A DNA stretch of 64,000 nucleotides from Gammaproteobacteria bacterium (lineage in GTDB: Bacteria; Pseudomonadota; Gammaproteobacteria; Pseudomonadales; Halieaceae). The translations under genes were made by a program, and so were the position numbers. Under the pieces are notes generated by a model. It made no database searches. It had not been told where the DNA came from and was given only the letters and a program-made list of their open reading frames with translations. The stretch covers positions 62,001 to 126,000 of the forward strand of contig JAUIEP010000001.1 in the NCBI GenBank assembly GCA_030428835.1, written 5' to 3'. Shown here one piece after another: positions 1-9,552 of this stretch (positions are counted from its first letter, which is position 1; every line of letters starts with the position of its first letter).

Positions 1-494
1 CAGCGGTCGTCCAGCTCCGCCTTGTCCTTTGCCCAGTCCCGGTCGTCGGCATCGATGATGAAGCTCTCGTCGCGGTTGAAGTCGAGCTTTGCCACGGTGT
101 CGGGCAGCGTTTCCAGCAGGCTGGTCAGGCGCGATTCCATGCTCTGGTAGTAGCGGTTGAAAATGGCAAACCCGGCCTCGAGATTGCCCTTGCGCAACTG
201 GTCGTCCATCACGGTGCGGTAACGCTGGAACTCCTCGATATCCTTGCGCGTAAACAGCATGCGCGTGCGGTCCAGGCTGTCGAGGTAGGCATCCAGGTGT
301 TGTGCGGACAGTTTGTCGTCGTAGGTGAGCTTGGCGTAGTGGCGCTCTTCCAGCTGCTCGACCAGTTGCGCGATCGTCTCGCGCTGTCCCGCAGTGGATT
401 CAAAGGGGGGGTGGGTCGGGGCCGCAATCGCGGTGCTGAGCAGGACAGCGGCGGCAAGCCCCGCCAGCGGATGCAGTAGCGCTCTAATGTTCAA
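1..494 (-). CDS. prc: Carboxy-terminal processing (tail-specific) protease, N-terminal part, truncated by window edge
   Basis: Manual reverse-strand translation from a TTG start: MNIRALLHPLAGLAAAVLLSTAIAAPTHPPFESTAGQRETIAQLVEQLEERHYAKLTYDDKLSAQHLDAYLDSLDRTRMLFTRKDIEEFQRYR...AGFAIFNRYYQSMESRL; resembles the Prc N-terminal domain (YLDSLD..., FAIFNR). Absent from the ORF track because it runs off the edge. Confidence 0.8.
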   Translation of the reverse strand, partial: MNIRALLHPLAGLAAAVLLSTAIAAPTHPPFESTAGQRETIAQLVEQLEERHYAKLTYDDKLSAQHLDAYLDSLDRTRMLFTRKDIEEFQRYRTVMDDQLRKGNLEAGFAIFNRYYQSMESRLTSLLETLPDTVAKLDFNRDESFIIDADDRDWAKDKAELDDR

Positions 495-806
495 GTTTCA
501 CCTGCTCCGCCGTGGCCAGCGCAGGCCGGTACGGCGGTCTCATCTATGATCCTGCACTATGGAGTCTAGCCCCGTGGCAAAGTTCTGCGCAAGGCGGCGG
601 CGCGGTGCAAGTCCGACGCAACCGGGACCGGTTCCCGCTGCGAAAAAGCAGCATCTATTGTAAGTATAACAACCACTTAGGAAGTATAGGTCACTCGCTT
701 TGTCAAAAACACCCCGAAATCGTGGCGGTGGTCACACCCCGGCCAGGCCGTTGTGGGTCGACCGCGCGCCCGGCGCCGCCCGCGACTGGCCAGGGCGAGG
801 CATTAT

Positions 807-823
807 TGACATACTTTCTGCCA
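807..823. promoter_or_regulatory. Inverted-repeat operator TGACA-TACTTTC-TGCCA upstream of the FadB-like gene
   Basis: Matches TGRCA-N7-TGYCA shared with six other intergenic sites in this window. Confidence 0.6.
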
Positions 824-875
824 ATAAAGTTCCGGTCTTAATCCCACCCCGGCATTCGAATTGGAGAGAACTGGC

Positions 876-2918
876 GTGATTGCATTGACGGACAAGGTCA
901 CCTACAGCGTGGAGGACGGCGTCGCCGTGCTCACAGTCGATAACCCCCCGGTAAACGCCCTCAGCCAGGGCGTGCGCCAGGGTATCAAGGACGGGGTGGA
1001 GCGCGCCCTGGAGGACCCCGCCGTGGCGGCCGTCCTGCTGCACTGCGCGGGGCGCACATTCATCGCCGGCGCGGACATCACCGAGTTCGCCTCTGTCCCG
1101 CAGGGCCCCGATTTTCACGCGGTACTCGCGGTGATGGAAAATGCGCGCAAGCCGATTGTTGCCGCTATCCACGGTACGGCGCTGGGCGGCGGCCTGGAAA
1201 CCGCGCTGTGTTGCCACTACCGCGTGGCCGTGGAGGATGCCCGCTTCGGCCTGCCCGAGGTGAACCTCGGGTTGTTACCGGGTGCGGGCGGGACGCAGCG
1301 CCTGCCGCGCCTGGTCGGGGTGGAGAAGGCCGTTGACATGGTCGTGTCCGGCAATCCGATCCGGGCTGCTGAGGCGCTTGAGTTGGGGCTCATCGACGCG
1401 CTTGTCACCGGCGACCTGCGCGCCCAGGCACTGGCGTTTGCGAGGGATGCGGCGGCGCGCGGCGAGTTGCCGCGCGTACGCGACAGGCAGGACAAGCTCG
1501 CCGTGGAGCCCGGCTACTTCGACCAGGTGCGCGCGGCGATCGCGCGCAAGACCCGGGGCTTCCTCGCGCCCGAACTGAACATTCAGTGCATCGAGGCCGC
1601 GGTGAGCCAACCTTTCGACGAGGGCCTCGCCACGGAAGCGAAACTGTTCCGGCAGGCACTTGCGAGTCCCGAGTCCGCGGCGCAGCAATACTTCTTTTTC
1701 GCGGAGCGCCAGGCCGCCAAGGTGCCGGGGCTGCCGAAGGATACACCGGAGCGGCCGATCAACAGGGTCGGCATCATCGGGGCGGGAACCATGGGTGGCG
1801 GTATCGCCATGAATATGGCCAACGCCGGTATTCCCGTTACCGTCGTGGAGATGAGCGACGCGGCGCTGCAGCGGGGCCTGGGCGTCGTGCGCAAGAACTA
1901 CGAAAACACCGCGCGCAAGGGCCGCATCTCCGAGGGGGATGTCCAGGCGCGGATGGATCTGTTCACCGGCTCACTGGATCTTGCAGACCTTGCCGACTGC
2001 GACCTGGTCATCGAGGCGGTGTTCGAGAACATGGCCGTGAAAAAAGAGATTTTTACGAAGCTCGACGCCATCGCGGCGCCGAACGCCATCCTCGCCTCCA
2101 ATACCTCGGCACTCAACCTTAACGAGATCGCCGCGGTCACCACGCGCCCCGAGTCGGTTATCGGGCTGCACTTCTTCTCGCCGGCCAACGTGATGAAACT
2201 GCTCGAGGTGGTGCGCGGCGATAAGACCGCGCCGGACGTGATACAGACCTGTATGCGCTTCGCCAAGCGGATTGGGAAAGTCCCTGTGCTGGTCGGTGTC
2301 TGCCATGGCTTCGTCGGCAACCGCATCCTGTTCCAGCGCCAGGCGCTGGAGGGCGCCACACCCGCGCACATCGACGAAGTGCTGTACGAGTTCGGACTCC
2401 CCATGGGGCCGTTCCAGATGAGCGACCTCGCGGGGCTGGACATCGGCTGGAGCAAGGAGACCTCGACCGGGTCGACGGTCAGTGAGCGCCTCTGTGAGCT
2501 GGGGCGCTTCGGCCAGAAATCGGGTGCGGGCTACTATGACTACGACGAGCAGCGCAACCGCACCCCCGCGGCCGTCGCCGTGGAATTGTTCGAGGAGTTT
2601 GCCGCGAAGCAGGGCATAACGCGCCGGGAGATAGGCGATGAAGAAATCCTGGACCGCCTGTTGCTGCCGATGATCAACGAGGGCGCGAGGATTCTCGAGG
2701 AGGGCATCGCGAGTCGCGCCAGCGATATCGATGTGGTGTATGTCTACGGCTACGGCTGGCCGGTGTACCGCGGCGGCCCCATGCACTACGCCAACAGCCT
2801 GGGCCTCGCGGAGGTGCGGGCGCGGCTGGAGCGCTATCGGGGCAAGACCGGCGATGCGGCGTTTGAGCCGGCTGCCCTTCTCGTGGAGCTGGCGGAGAAG
2901 GGCGGCAGCTTCACCTGA
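876..2918 (+). CDS. 3-hydroxyacyl-CoA dehydrogenase / enoyl-CoA hydratase bifunctional protein (FadB/FadJ-like)
   Basis: N-terminal crotonase (GRTFIAGADITEF, ALGGGLETAL) and C-terminal 3HCDH (VGIIGAGTMGGGIAMNMANAGIPVTVVE). Open from 861; GTG at 876 is a plausible start. Confidence 0.92.
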   Translation: MIALTDKVTYSVEDGVAVLTVDNPPVNALSQGVRQGIKDGVERALEDPAVAAVLLHCAGRTFIAGADITEFASVPQGPDFHAVLAVMENARKPIVAAIHGTALGGGLETALCCHYRVAVEDARFGLPEVNLGLLPGAGGTQRLPRLVGVEKAVDMVVSGNPIRAAEALELGLIDALVTGDLRAQALAFARDAAARGELPRVRDRQDKLAVEPGYFDQVRAAIARKTRGFLAPELNIQCIEAAVSQPFDEGLATEAKLFRQALASPESAAQQYFFFAERQAAKVPGLPKDTPERPINRVGIIGAGTMGGGIAMNMANAGIPVTVVEMSDAALQRGLGVVRKNYENTARKGRISEGDVQARMDLFTGSLDLADLADCDLVIEAVFENMAVKKEIFTKLDAIAAPNAILASNTSALNLNEIAAVTTRPESVIGLHFFSPANVMKLLEVVRGDKTAPDVIQTCMRFAKRIGKVPVLVGVCHGFVGNRILFQRQALEGATPAHIDEVLYEFGLPMGPFQMSDLAGLDIGWSKETSTGSTVSERLCELGRFGQKSGAGYYDYDEQRNRTPAAVAVELFEEFAAKQGITRREIGDEEILDRLLLPMINEGARILEEGIASRASDIDVVYVYGYGWPVYRGGPMHYANSLGLAEVRARLERYRGKTGDAAFEPAALLVELAEKGGSFT

Positions 2919-3050
2919 GTTGCGCGCGAGTTACCCGCCGCGGGGCAATGCCGCCCGTATCCCCTGCCAGGGGTGTTCGTTCAGCGGTCGGCGCCTCCGC
3001 GCTGCAGGCATCACGCCGTGACCACTGCCCACTGGCATTTCCATTTCATT

Positions 3051-3067
3051 TGGCATAAATTGTGCCA
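3051..3067. promoter_or_regulatory. Inverted-repeat operator TGGCA-TAAATTG-TGCCA upstream of nitronate monooxygenase gene
   Basis: Perfect 5-bp arms with 7-bp spacer; shared motif. Confidence 0.65.
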
Positions 3068-3153
3068 CTTCAAATTTACCGCTCCGGGTCGAGCGCTTCC
3101 CCAATCCGGCGTGCGCACCCGCGCACGGACTTTTGCAAACAGGAATCCTATCT

Positions 3154-4125
3154 ATGAAAACCCGACTGACTGAACTGCTCGGCATCGAGCACCCGATCAT
3201 TTGTGGCGGCATGATGCGCGTCGGCACGCCCGAGCTGGCCGCGGCCGCGTCCAATGCCGGCGCCCTGGGTGTGATGACTGCACTGACCTCGGGCAGTCCG
3301 GAGCAGCTCGAGAAGGATATTGCCCTGGCCCAGTCGCTGACCGACAAGCCGTTTGCCGTGAACCTCACGGTGGGAGTCGTCGCCACACCGATCAACTACG
3401 ACGATCTCGTCGATGTCATCGTAAAAAGCGGCGTGAAGATCGTCGAGACCGCGGGCCGCAGCCCCGAGCCCTTCATGGAGATCTTCAACGCGCACGGCGT
3501 CAAGGTCATCCACAAGTGCGTCGCCGTGCGCCACGCGCTGAAGGCGGAGAAGCTCGGCGTTGCGGCGGTGAGCATCGACGGCTTTGAATGCGCCGGCCAC
3601 CCGGGCGAGGAAGATGTCCCGGGCCTTATCCTGATCCCGGCCGCGGCGAACCGCCTGTCCATCCCCATCGTCGCCTCGGGCGGTATCGCCGACGGTCGCG
3701 GACTCGCTGCCGCGCTGGCGCTGGGCGCCGACGGCATCAACATGGGTACGCGCTTCATGGTGACCAAGGAGGCGCCTATCCACGAGGGTATCAAGCAGAA
3801 GATCGTAGAGATGGACGAAACGCAGACGCGACTGATCTTCCGCAGCTTTCGCAACACGGCGCGGGTCTACAAGAACGGCATCGCGGACAAGGTCGCCGAA
3901 ATCGAGGCGCAGGGCGGCGAGTTCGGCGATGTGCACGAGATGGTGTCCGGCAAGAACCAGGAGAAGGCCTGGTCCACCGGCGACATCGAGGCGGGTATGG
4001 TCACGGTGGGTATGTGCGGCGGCCTGATCAACGACATCCCCACCTGCGAGGAACTGGTGAACAACATCATGTCCGACGCCGAGGCGATCATCAAACAGCG
4101 GCTCGGGGGGATGGTCGCCGCCTGA
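3154..4125 (+). CDS. Nitronate monooxygenase / 2-nitropropane dioxygenase family
   Basis: MKTRLTELLGIEHPIICGGMMRVGTPELAAAASNAGALGVM...IVASGGIADGRGLAAALALGADGINMGTRF. Confidence 0.9.
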   Translation: MKTRLTELLGIEHPIICGGMMRVGTPELAAAASNAGALGVMTALTSGSPEQLEKDIALAQSLTDKPFAVNLTVGVVATPINYDDLVDVIVKSGVKIVETAGRSPEPFMEIFNAHGVKVIHKCVAVRHALKAEKLGVAAVSIDGFECAGHPGEEDVPGLILIPAAANRLSIPIVASGGIADGRGLAAALALGADGINMGTRFMVTKEAPIHEGIKQKIVEMDETQTRLIFRSFRNTARVYKNGIADKVAEIEAQGGEFGDVHEMVSGKNQEKAWSTGDIEAGMVTVGMCGGLINDIPTCEELVNNIMSDAEAIIKQRLGGMVAA

Positions 4126-4132
4126 CCCTGTA

Positions 4133-5347
4133 TCAGGTTGTCGCTGCGTGCTCGGGCAGGCGCAGCGGCAGCAGGATCGCCATGGCGCATAACGTGGCGA
4201 CTGCGAAAACCAGCATGGGGTAGACGAAAGTCCCGTAGGTATCCACGAGCCGGCCCACCAGCACGAAGGTCGGCAGCACGCACAGTGTCACGAGAGGCGA
4301 CACCAGCCCCATGGCGAGCCCATAGCTCTTCAGGCCGAACAGCCGCGCGAGGATAGCTCCCCACACGGGCAGCAATCCGCCGGAGGCCAACCCCATGCAA
4401 ATCGCCGCGGCCAGCATGATGGTGAAGCTGTCGCCCGCGAAGGCGAACAGGGCCAGCGCCGCGATGGCCAGTGCCTCGGCCAGCCACAGGGCCGACCTCA
4501 GGTTCAGGCGGTCCGCCGCGCTGCCGAAGATCAGCTTGCCCACCAGGCCGAAGACCGCCAGCACCATGATCAGCGTCGAGCCGGCGCCGCCGTCGAAGCC
4601 GGCGGCAATCGCATAGGGCGTCAGGTTGGACAGCACGGCGCTGTAGGCGCCCAGCACCAGGCCGAGGCTGATGCCCACGTACCAGAAGTTGCCACTGCTG
4701 AGGATATCCTTTGCACTGAGTGCCGAGTCCGCGCCTGCAGCCGTCGCGTGGGGGTCGTGCTCGGGCGCCATGCCCACATCCTCGGGGCGGCCCCTGACCA
4801 GGAAGAAGGCGGCGGGCGTCATGACCAACAGCACGCAAAGGGCGAGCTTGTCGAGGGCGGAGCGCCAGTCCCCGGTCTCCAGCCAGAATTCCAGCAGGCC
4901 GGGCAGCAGGGCGCCGCCGGCTGAGGTGCCGATGGCGGCGATGCCCAGTGCGCGCCCCCGGTTCACCGTGAACCAGCGCGACACCGCGGCGGCCGCGGGA
5001 ATCATGGCGCCGAAACAGTTCGCCAGCGTCATGGTGAGGCCGAAGCACCAGACGTACTGCGTAATGTTTGCACTGCGCGCCATAAGCGCGAGCCCGCCCG
5101 CGAAGGCGAGACTCCCCGCGACCATGATGGCGCGCACGGACATACGGTCCACCAGCGCGCCCGCGACGGGTGACACCACGAGGCCGGTGAACGTGCCGAT
5201 CGTCATGCCGTACATCACCTGTTCCAGGCTGACGTCGAACTCGCGTTGCAGGTGTGGGATGAGCAGGCTTGCCGCGTAGGTAAAAAAACCGACAATGAAC
5301 AACTGCGTGGTGAAGGCGCCGGCGACTATGCGCCATCCGTAGAACAT
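4133..5347 (-). CDS. MFS transporter
   Basis: 404 aa, multiple hydrophobic segments, MFYGWRIVAGAFTTQLFIVGFFTYAASLLIPHLQREF, typical OxlT/MCT-like MFS N-terminus. Confidence 0.88.
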   Translation of the reverse strand: MFYGWRIVAGAFTTQLFIVGFFTYAASLLIPHLQREFDVSLEQVMYGMTIGTFTGLVVSPVAGALVDRMSVRAIMVAGSLAFAGGLALMARSANITQYVWCFGLTMTLANCFGAMIPAAAAVSRWFTVNRGRALGIAAIGTSAGGALLPGLLEFWLETGDWRSALDKLALCVLLVMTPAAFFLVRGRPEDVGMAPEHDPHATAAGADSALSAKDILSSGNFWYVGISLGLVLGAYSAVLSNLTPYAIAAGFDGGAGSTLIMVLAVFGLVGKLIFGSAADRLNLRSALWLAEALAIAALALFAFAGDSFTIMLAAAICMGLASGGLLPVWGAILARLFGLKSYGLAMGLVSPLVTLCVLPTFVLVGRLVDTYGTFVYPMLVFAVATLCAMAILLPLRLPEHAATT

Positions 5348-5397
5348 GCAGGACTCCAGTTGGCCGCGGTGTCGCCCCGGCAGGATTCAGGTGAGAT

Positions 5398-6153
5398 ATG
5401 AATATACGGCAGATAGCACTCGTCGCAAGCGACCTGGCGGCAACACAGGACGGGCTGTTCAAATTGTTGGGACTTGAGCGGGGATTTCACGACCCGCTGG
5501 TGGGGCAGTTCGGCCTGCACAACGTGGTGATGCGCCTCGGGGATACCTACCTCGAGGTCGTGGCGCCCAACGAGGCGGGCACCACGGCGGGGCGCTTCCT
5601 GGAGCGCCGTGGCGGCGACAGCGGCTACATGGTGCTCGTCCAGGTCGATGACCTGCAACGGGAGCGCGCGCGGGTGGCGGAGGCGGGCATCCGCATCGTG
5701 TGGGAGGTCCATACCGACACGGCGAGCGGCGTGCACCTGCACCCGAAGGATGTACCGGGCGCCATCGCGTCACTCGACGCCATGGCGCCGCCGCGGCAAT
5801 GGTTCTGGGCAGGGGAGGCCGGGGGCGATGACCTGCCGCGCGCCCGCAACGTGGGCGCCATCGTCGCGGCCGAGATCCAGAGTGCGGAGCCCGCGGCCAC
5901 GGCGGACTGCTGGTCTCGGGCCTACGGGGTGCCCCTGGCGGGCGACGCAGCGGCTCCGGATCTCCAGTTCGACGACACCGTCCTGCGTTTCCGGATGTCG
6001 CGTGACGGGCGCGGGCCGGGACTCGCCGGGATAGACATCAGCGTTCGTGATCTTCCCGCCATTCGCGCGGCGGCGGCGACACTGGGGCTGTCGCTGAACG
6101 GCAACGCGCTGGTGTATTGCGGTACGCGCTTTAACTTTGTTGCACCGCCTTGA
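5398..6153 (+). CDS. VOC/glyoxalase-like domain protein
   Basis: MNIRQIALVASDLAATQDGLFKLLGLERGFHDPLVGQFGLHNVVMRLGDTYLEVVAP. Confidence 0.8.
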   Translation: MNIRQIALVASDLAATQDGLFKLLGLERGFHDPLVGQFGLHNVVMRLGDTYLEVVAPNEAGTTAGRFLERRGGDSGYMVLVQVDDLQRERARVAEAGIRIVWEVHTDTASGVHLHPKDVPGAIASLDAMAPPRQWFWAGEAGGDDLPRARNVGAIVAAEIQSAEPAATADCWSRAYGVPLAGDAAAPDLQFDDTVLRFRMSRDGRGPGLAGIDISVRDLPAIRAAAATLGLSLNGNALVYCGTRFNFVAPP

Positions 6154-6829
6154 GCGACTTCTGAAGTTCGTCGCGCATGGTGGCCAGCGTCGCGGCGCGC
6201 GCGGAGAGTTTGTTGTTGGCGTAGTGGGCAGTGGGTAACTGCGCCAGGCCCTCGGCAATCTCCCGCGCTCGTGGCAACACCTGTTCCGGCGCCACCACCT
6301 CGTCGAGGAAGCCTGCCGCAACCGCGAGTTCCGGCCCGAATATCTCGGCCTGGATGGCGGCGCGCGTCGCATAGGCGGGTGCGAGGCGCGCCATCGTCAG
6401 GGCAACGAGCGGTGTCGGTATGTCCATGTTGATGCGGGTTTCGGGCAGGCTCCACTGGAACGCACCCTGCGCCCCGACGCGGTTGTCGCACGCCAGCAGC
6501 AGGAAGGCGCCCATGGCGATACCGTGGCCGGTGCAGGCCGCCACGACCGGCATCGGGTAGCTGTACAGGCGGATTGCGAGTTCGATGCCCTTGAGCACCA
6601 TGCCGATGCCTTCCTCCGCGCTGCGCTGGAAGATCTTCAGGTCAAAGCCCGCGGAGAACATGCCCTCGCGTCCGCACAGCAGCACCGCGCCCGCGCCGTC
6701 GGCCTCGGCCCTGTCGAGACAGTCGTTCATGGTGTCGCTGAAGGTGGGGCTGACCACGTTCGCCTTGCCGTCGTCGAAGCGGATGAGCGCAACCCTGTCC
6801 TGCAGCGTGTAGTCCATCGTGTCACTCAT
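6131..6829 (-). CDS. Enoyl-CoA hydratase/isomerase (crotonase) family
   Basis: MSDTMDYTLQDRVALIRFDDGKANVVSPTF...GREGMFSAGFDLKIF...GHGIAMGAFLLLACDNRVG. Confidence 0.88.
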   Translation of the reverse strand: MSDTMDYTLQDRVALIRFDDGKANVVSPTFSDTMNDCLDRAEADGAGAVLLCGREGMFSAGFDLKIFQRSAEEGIGMVLKGIELAIRLYSYPMPVVAACTGHGIAMGAFLLLACDNRVGAQGAFQWSLPETRINMDIPTPLVALTMARLAPAYATRAAIQAEIFGPELAVAAGFLDEVVAPEQVLPRAREIAEGLAQLPTAHYANNKLSARAATLATMRDELQKSLKAVQQS

Positions 6830-6864
6830 CTTGTCACCCTTTACGCGGCTGGCTTGCAAACATA

Positions 6865-6881
6865 TGGCACATATGGTGTCA
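6865..6881. promoter_or_regulatory. Inverted-repeat operator TGGCA-CATATGG-TGTCA between divergent crotonase and TetR genes
   Basis: Same motif; located in the divergent promoter region of a TetR gene. Confidence 0.65.
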
Positions 6882-6924
6882 TTAAAAATCACAGCGAGCA
6901 AGCGCTCCAGAACGCGGTGCATGC

Positions 6925-7512
6925 ATGACACAGACGACAGAACCTGTCTCCGACGGCCGCAGGCAGCGCAGCGAACGCAGCCGCCGTGCCATCACGGAGG
7001 CCCTGCTCAGCCTGATCGCAGAGGGGGTGCTTGTGCCGACCGCGCAACAGGTCTCGGAGCGCGCCGGGGTGGGTATCCGCTCGGTGTTCCGGCATTTCTC
7101 CGACATGGAGAGCCTGTTCGTCACCGCGGACGAACTCAACCGCGCGAAGTACCAGAACCTGTTTGCGGGCGGCGACCGCAACGGGCCGCTCGACAAGCGC
7201 ATCGAACACGCCGTGGAACAACACGCGGTTGCCTACGAAGCGGCGGGGCATGTATTTCTTTCCACCACGTCGCAGCTGTGGCGCTACGAGATCCTGCAGG
7301 AGCAGTATGCCCGCGCGCAGCGCCAGATCCGCAGAGACCTCGAGGACTGGCTGCCAGAGTTGAAGGACCTGCCGGCCGACCGCCGTGAAATGGTCGACAT
7401 GCTGGCTTCATTCGAATGCTGGCACCGCCTGCGCGAGACCCAGGGCCAGAGTCGCAAGACCAGCATTCGGCTCGTTACCGACATGCTGCGCCGGGTCATC
7501 GCGGGCGACTAG
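6925..7512 (+). CDS. TetR/AcrR-family transcriptional regulator
   Basis: RSRRAITEALLSLIAEGVLVPTAQQVSERAGVGIRSVFRHFSDMESLFV: TetR_N HTH. Confidence 0.9.
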   Translation: MTQTTEPVSDGRRQRSERSRRAITEALLSLIAEGVLVPTAQQVSERAGVGIRSVFRHFSDMESLFVTADELNRAKYQNLFAGGDRNGPLDKRIEHAVEQHAVAYEAAGHVFLSTTSQLWRYEILQEQYARAQRQIRRDLEDWLPELKDLPADRREMVDMLASFECWHRLRETQGQSRKTSIRLVTDMLRRVIAGD

Positions 7513-7572
7513 CCCTGCAGGTTGAATCAGTCCACACTCCCACCGCAGAAAACAATAACCAGGAGAATCGCC

Positions 7573-7953
7573 ATGCTCGACAAGATCATCAAGGGCCTCG
7601 CTTACCTATTGTCCGCACTGTTACTGATCAACGGCATCCAGTGGCTCGCCGTCCCCGCGACGACCGCGGAGAGCTTCGGCATGCCATTGCTGGACGGTAT
7701 CGGCCGCAGTACCCAGATCGGGGACCTGAGCGCCTTTTTTATCGTCGCCGGTGGCATGGGCCTCGCGGGCCTGCTGCGCGGGGACAGGAGCCTGCTGCTC
7801 GCCCCGGCGGCGCTGGTGGGCGGTGCGGCCGCGTTCCGCACTCTCGCCTGGGGGGTACACGGGGCGCCCTTTGCCACCCAGTTCATCGTGATCGAGATAG
7901 TCATGCTGGTCGTTTTCCTCGCCGCGCGCAGCCGGCTCGGCAACGCCGGCTGA
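7573..7953 (+). CDS. Small integral membrane protein of unknown function
   Basis: About 126 aa with four hydrophobic segments; follows the TetR gene. Confidence 0.6.
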   Translation: MLDKIIKGLAYLLSALLLINGIQWLAVPATTAESFGMPLLDGIGRSTQIGDLSAFFIVAGGMGLAGLLRGDRSLLLAPAALVGGAAAFRTLAWGVHGAPFATQFIVIEIVMLVVFLAARSRLGNAG

Positions 7954-7960
7954 GCATGCA

Positions 7961-9340
7961 ATGAGCGAGCAATTCAAGGACCAGGGAGGCGCGGCAACCT
8001 CCAACCCCAGTCGGTTGCTGCGCTGGCTGACGTCCCGATTCATGACTCACCTGAGCCAACGCAGCGTCGTGGAGAAACGACGCGCCAAGGCGGAGCGACT
8101 GCGCCGGAAAAACGACGCGCCACATGTTGTCGAGTATTTCCACCAGGTGGAGGACGGCTACAGCCATCTCGCGATCCAGATGCTGGAGCCGTTGTGCCGG
8201 CGCTATGACATCCGGCTCGTGTGTCACCTTGTCAGCGGTCCCCGGGGGGCCAACTCCCCGGAGCCCGACCTGTTGCTGCGACTGTCGCGCTACGACGCCG
8301 GCCTGGTCGCACCCGAGTACGGCCTAGATTTCCCCGGCGGGAATGACGCTCCCGACGAGACCTGTCGCGAACAGGCTGCGCGGATTCTCGCCGCGCTGGA
8401 CGACGAGGCGTTTGTCGCGCATGGCGCCGGGGTCAGCACCGCGCTCTGGCGCGGCGACAGGCAGGCGCTGGCCGCGCTGGAGAAGGATCTCGGCAGCGCC
8501 GACGCTGCCGGGGCGGCCGCGCGTCTCGCAGCGGGGGACGCGCGCCTTGCACAGCTCAAACACTATTCCGGCGCGATGTTCTTCTATGGCGGCGAATGGT
8601 ACTGGGGGGTCGACCGGCTGTATCACCTCGAGGCGCGGCTGGGTGACGTCGGCGCGCTGCAGCAATCCGGTCGCGACCCGCTTGTGCCCAGGCCTCCCAT
8701 CGAGGCCGGGCCGTTGCGCGACAACGGGCGCCTGACGCTGGAAGTCTATCCCTCCCTGCGCAGTCCCTATACGGCGATCAGCTTCGACCGGGCGGTAAAA
8801 CTCGCGCAGGACACCGGGGTGAACCTGGTGGTGCGCCCTGTACTGCCCATGGTCATGCGCGGCGTTCCCGCCACGCGGCAGAAAGGTATATACATCTTCA
8901 CCGATACCGCCCGCGAGGCGCGCTACGCCGGCGTGCCCTACGGCAACTTCTACGACCCCATCGGCGCGCCCGTTCGCCGTGCCTACGCCCTCTACCCGTG
9001 GGCCTGCGAGCAGGGCAAGGGGAACGCGTTGATCAGCGCCTTCCTCAACTGCGCCTTCGCGCGCGGCGTCAACGCCGGGACCGACAAGGGCCTGCGCGAG
9101 GTCGTCGAAAGCGCCGGGCTGGACTGGGATGAAGCCCGGCAGCACCTCAAGGATACGGACTGGGAGCCCCTGCTGGAGGAGAACCGCCTGGCGATGTACA
9201 AGCATGGCCTGTGGGGCGTGCCGAGCTTTCGCCTGGCGGACGAGAATGGCCAGACGCGGCTGGCACTGTGGGGCCAGGACAGGCTGTGGCTGATCTCGCG
9301 GCATATCCAGCGCTTGCTCGCGCACCGGGCGGCGGCCTGA
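7961..9340 (+). CDS. DsbA-family / 2-hydroxychromene-2-carboxylate isomerase-like protein
   Basis: EVYPSLRSPYTAISFDRAVKLAQDTGVNLVVRPVLPMVMRGVPATRQKGIYIFTDTAREARYAGVPYGNFYDP...GLWGVPSFRL. Confidence 0.75.
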   Translation: MSEQFKDQGGAATSNPSRLLRWLTSRFMTHLSQRSVVEKRRAKAERLRRKNDAPHVVEYFHQVEDGYSHLAIQMLEPLCRRYDIRLVCHLVSGPRGANSPEPDLLLRLSRYDAGLVAPEYGLDFPGGNDAPDETCREQAARILAALDDEAFVAHGAGVSTALWRGDRQALAALEKDLGSADAAGAAARLAAGDARLAQLKHYSGAMFFYGGEWYWGVDRLYHLEARLGDVGALQQSGRDPLVPRPPIEAGPLRDNGRLTLEVYPSLRSPYTAISFDRAVKLAQDTGVNLVVRPVLPMVMRGVPATRQKGIYIFTDTAREARYAGVPYGNFYDPIGAPVRRAYALYPWACEQGKGNALISAFLNCAFARGVNAGTDKGLREVVESAGLDWDEARQHLKDTDWEPLLEENRLAMYKHGLWGVPSFRLADENGQTRLALWGQDRLWLISRHIQRLLAHRAAA

Positions 9341-9376
9341 TTTGACCGGTGGCGCCGGTTGCCGTGTGTATTGTAA

Positions 9377-9393
9377 TGGCATATAGTCTGCCA
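9377..9393. promoter_or_regulatory. Inverted-repeat operator TGGCA-TATAGTC-TGCCA upstream of the acyl-CoA dehydrogenase operon
   Basis: Perfect arms, shared motif. Confidence 0.65.
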
Positions 9394-9552
9394 CAACACA
9401 ATGTAAGCGGTAATCACATTGCCCGCGTATAGCTTTACTCCAGTCCCGGACTAGCGCCGGGAGTGTCTCGCCGGCGGCGCCGGGAACCCCCCGAAAGGAA
9501 GCACCACAGTTATCGGGCCGCGCCGTCGCCCTGCATTCTTTGAGGAGCAACC